A stretch of DNA of 5,733 nt from positions 1-5,733 of the forward strand of contig JAKSAU010000585.1 of NCBI GenBank assembly GCA_022361535.1, given 5' to 3'. The notes beneath the pieces were generated by a model. That model was not told the origin of the DNA, did not search any database, and worked only from the letters and a program-made list of their open reading frames with translations. Numbering within the stretch: position 1 is the first letter of the stretch; every line of letters starts with the position of its first letter. Origin of the DNA: Desulfobacterales bacterium (GTDB lineage Bacteria; Desulfobacterota; Desulfobacteria; Desulfobacterales; Desulfobacteraceae). Positions 5,566 through 5,733 of this stretch are shown one piece after another. Both the position numbers and the translations under genes were made by a program.

Positions 5566-5733
5566 TTAGACAGCATCATTATATTCATATCGGTTTCGAA
5601 GCTTTATTTTCACGCCCATCTGCTCATAGATACGGATCAATCCGTACCGGGTCCGGTCCAGGAAAACAAACTCCGGAGGAAATCCTTTCATATGTCTTCG
5701 CATTTTTTGCATCTGCCTGCCCAACCTATGTCC
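5566..5733 (-). CDS. C-terminal end of a UbiB/AarF (ABC1) family protein, partial
   Basis: An open frame enters from the right edge and ends with TAA at 5566-5568, giving the last 55 residues of a protein whose start lies outside the window. The segment PPEFVFLDRTRYGLIRIYEQ (19-38) followed by MGVKIKLRNRYEY resembles the C-terminal tail of ABC1/UbiB/AarF atypical kinases, where a 'PPE-hydrophobic-LxR...GL...LG' element follows the kinase domain. These proteins bind ATP and support quinone biosynthesis or lipid transport. None of the kinase motifs lie in this window, so the call rests on the tail alone. Its presence near menG fits a quinone theme but does not prove one. The next gene on the same strand starts 33 bases later. 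Confidence 0.55.
   Translation of the reverse strand, partial: GHRLGRQMQKMRRHMKGFPPEFVFLDRTRYGLIRIYEQMGVKIKLRNRYEYNDAV

Overview
This 5.7 kb window looks like ordinary chromosome from an anaerobic, menaquinone-using Gram-negative bacterium. A sulfate-reducing Desulfobacterales-type deltaproteobacterium is my best guess. The guess rests on gene content and protein style: a MenG-type quinone methyltransferase, an E. coli-like L-aspartate oxidase, a YgiM-type SH3 membrane protein, an orphan solute-binding protein and a UbiB/AarF-type C-terminus. There is no rRNA or other lineage marker here, so the taxonomy is inference. I see no mobile elements, CRISPR arrays, tRNAs or rRNAs.

Layout. On the left, two genes run on the + strand. 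The first is menG/ubiE (51-776). After a 195-base gap holding a hairpin and a near-consensus sigma-70 promoter comes a six-helix membrane protein of the COG2426 'small multi-drug export' type (972-1637). A convergent, bidirectional terminator (1651-1682) separates these from the minus-strand genes that fill the rest of the window. Read in their direction of transcription (right to left) these are: the 3' end of a UbiB/AarF-like kinase gene cut by the window edge (5566-5733), an unassigned four-helix membrane protein (5062-5532), a periplasmic solute-binding protein with its own likely promoter (4152-4937), a YgiM-like SH3/coiled-coil/membrane-anchored protein (3362-3973), and nadB (1721-3337), which starts 24 bases after the SH3 gene and is probably cotranscribed with it.

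How the genes relate. MenG makes menaquinone, UbiB/AarF proteins assist quinone biosynthesis or lipid handling, and NadB is a flavoenzyme that in anaerobes must pass its electrons to fumarate or the quinone pool. The loose theme is therefore redox cofactor metabolism. However, the two strands are transcribed separately and no dedicated pathway operon is visible: nadA and nadC are absent, and so are the other men genes. The solute-binding protein has no permease or ATPase beside it.

The least explained parts are the small regulatory-looking structures around the four-helix protein and the solute-binding gene. They comprise a perfect 9+9 palindrome over the stop codon at 5048-5068, a weaker palindrome with the same core at 5546-5562, and a possible short leader frame whose stop overlaps the solute-binding protein's start codon. 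Nothing here proves a new system.
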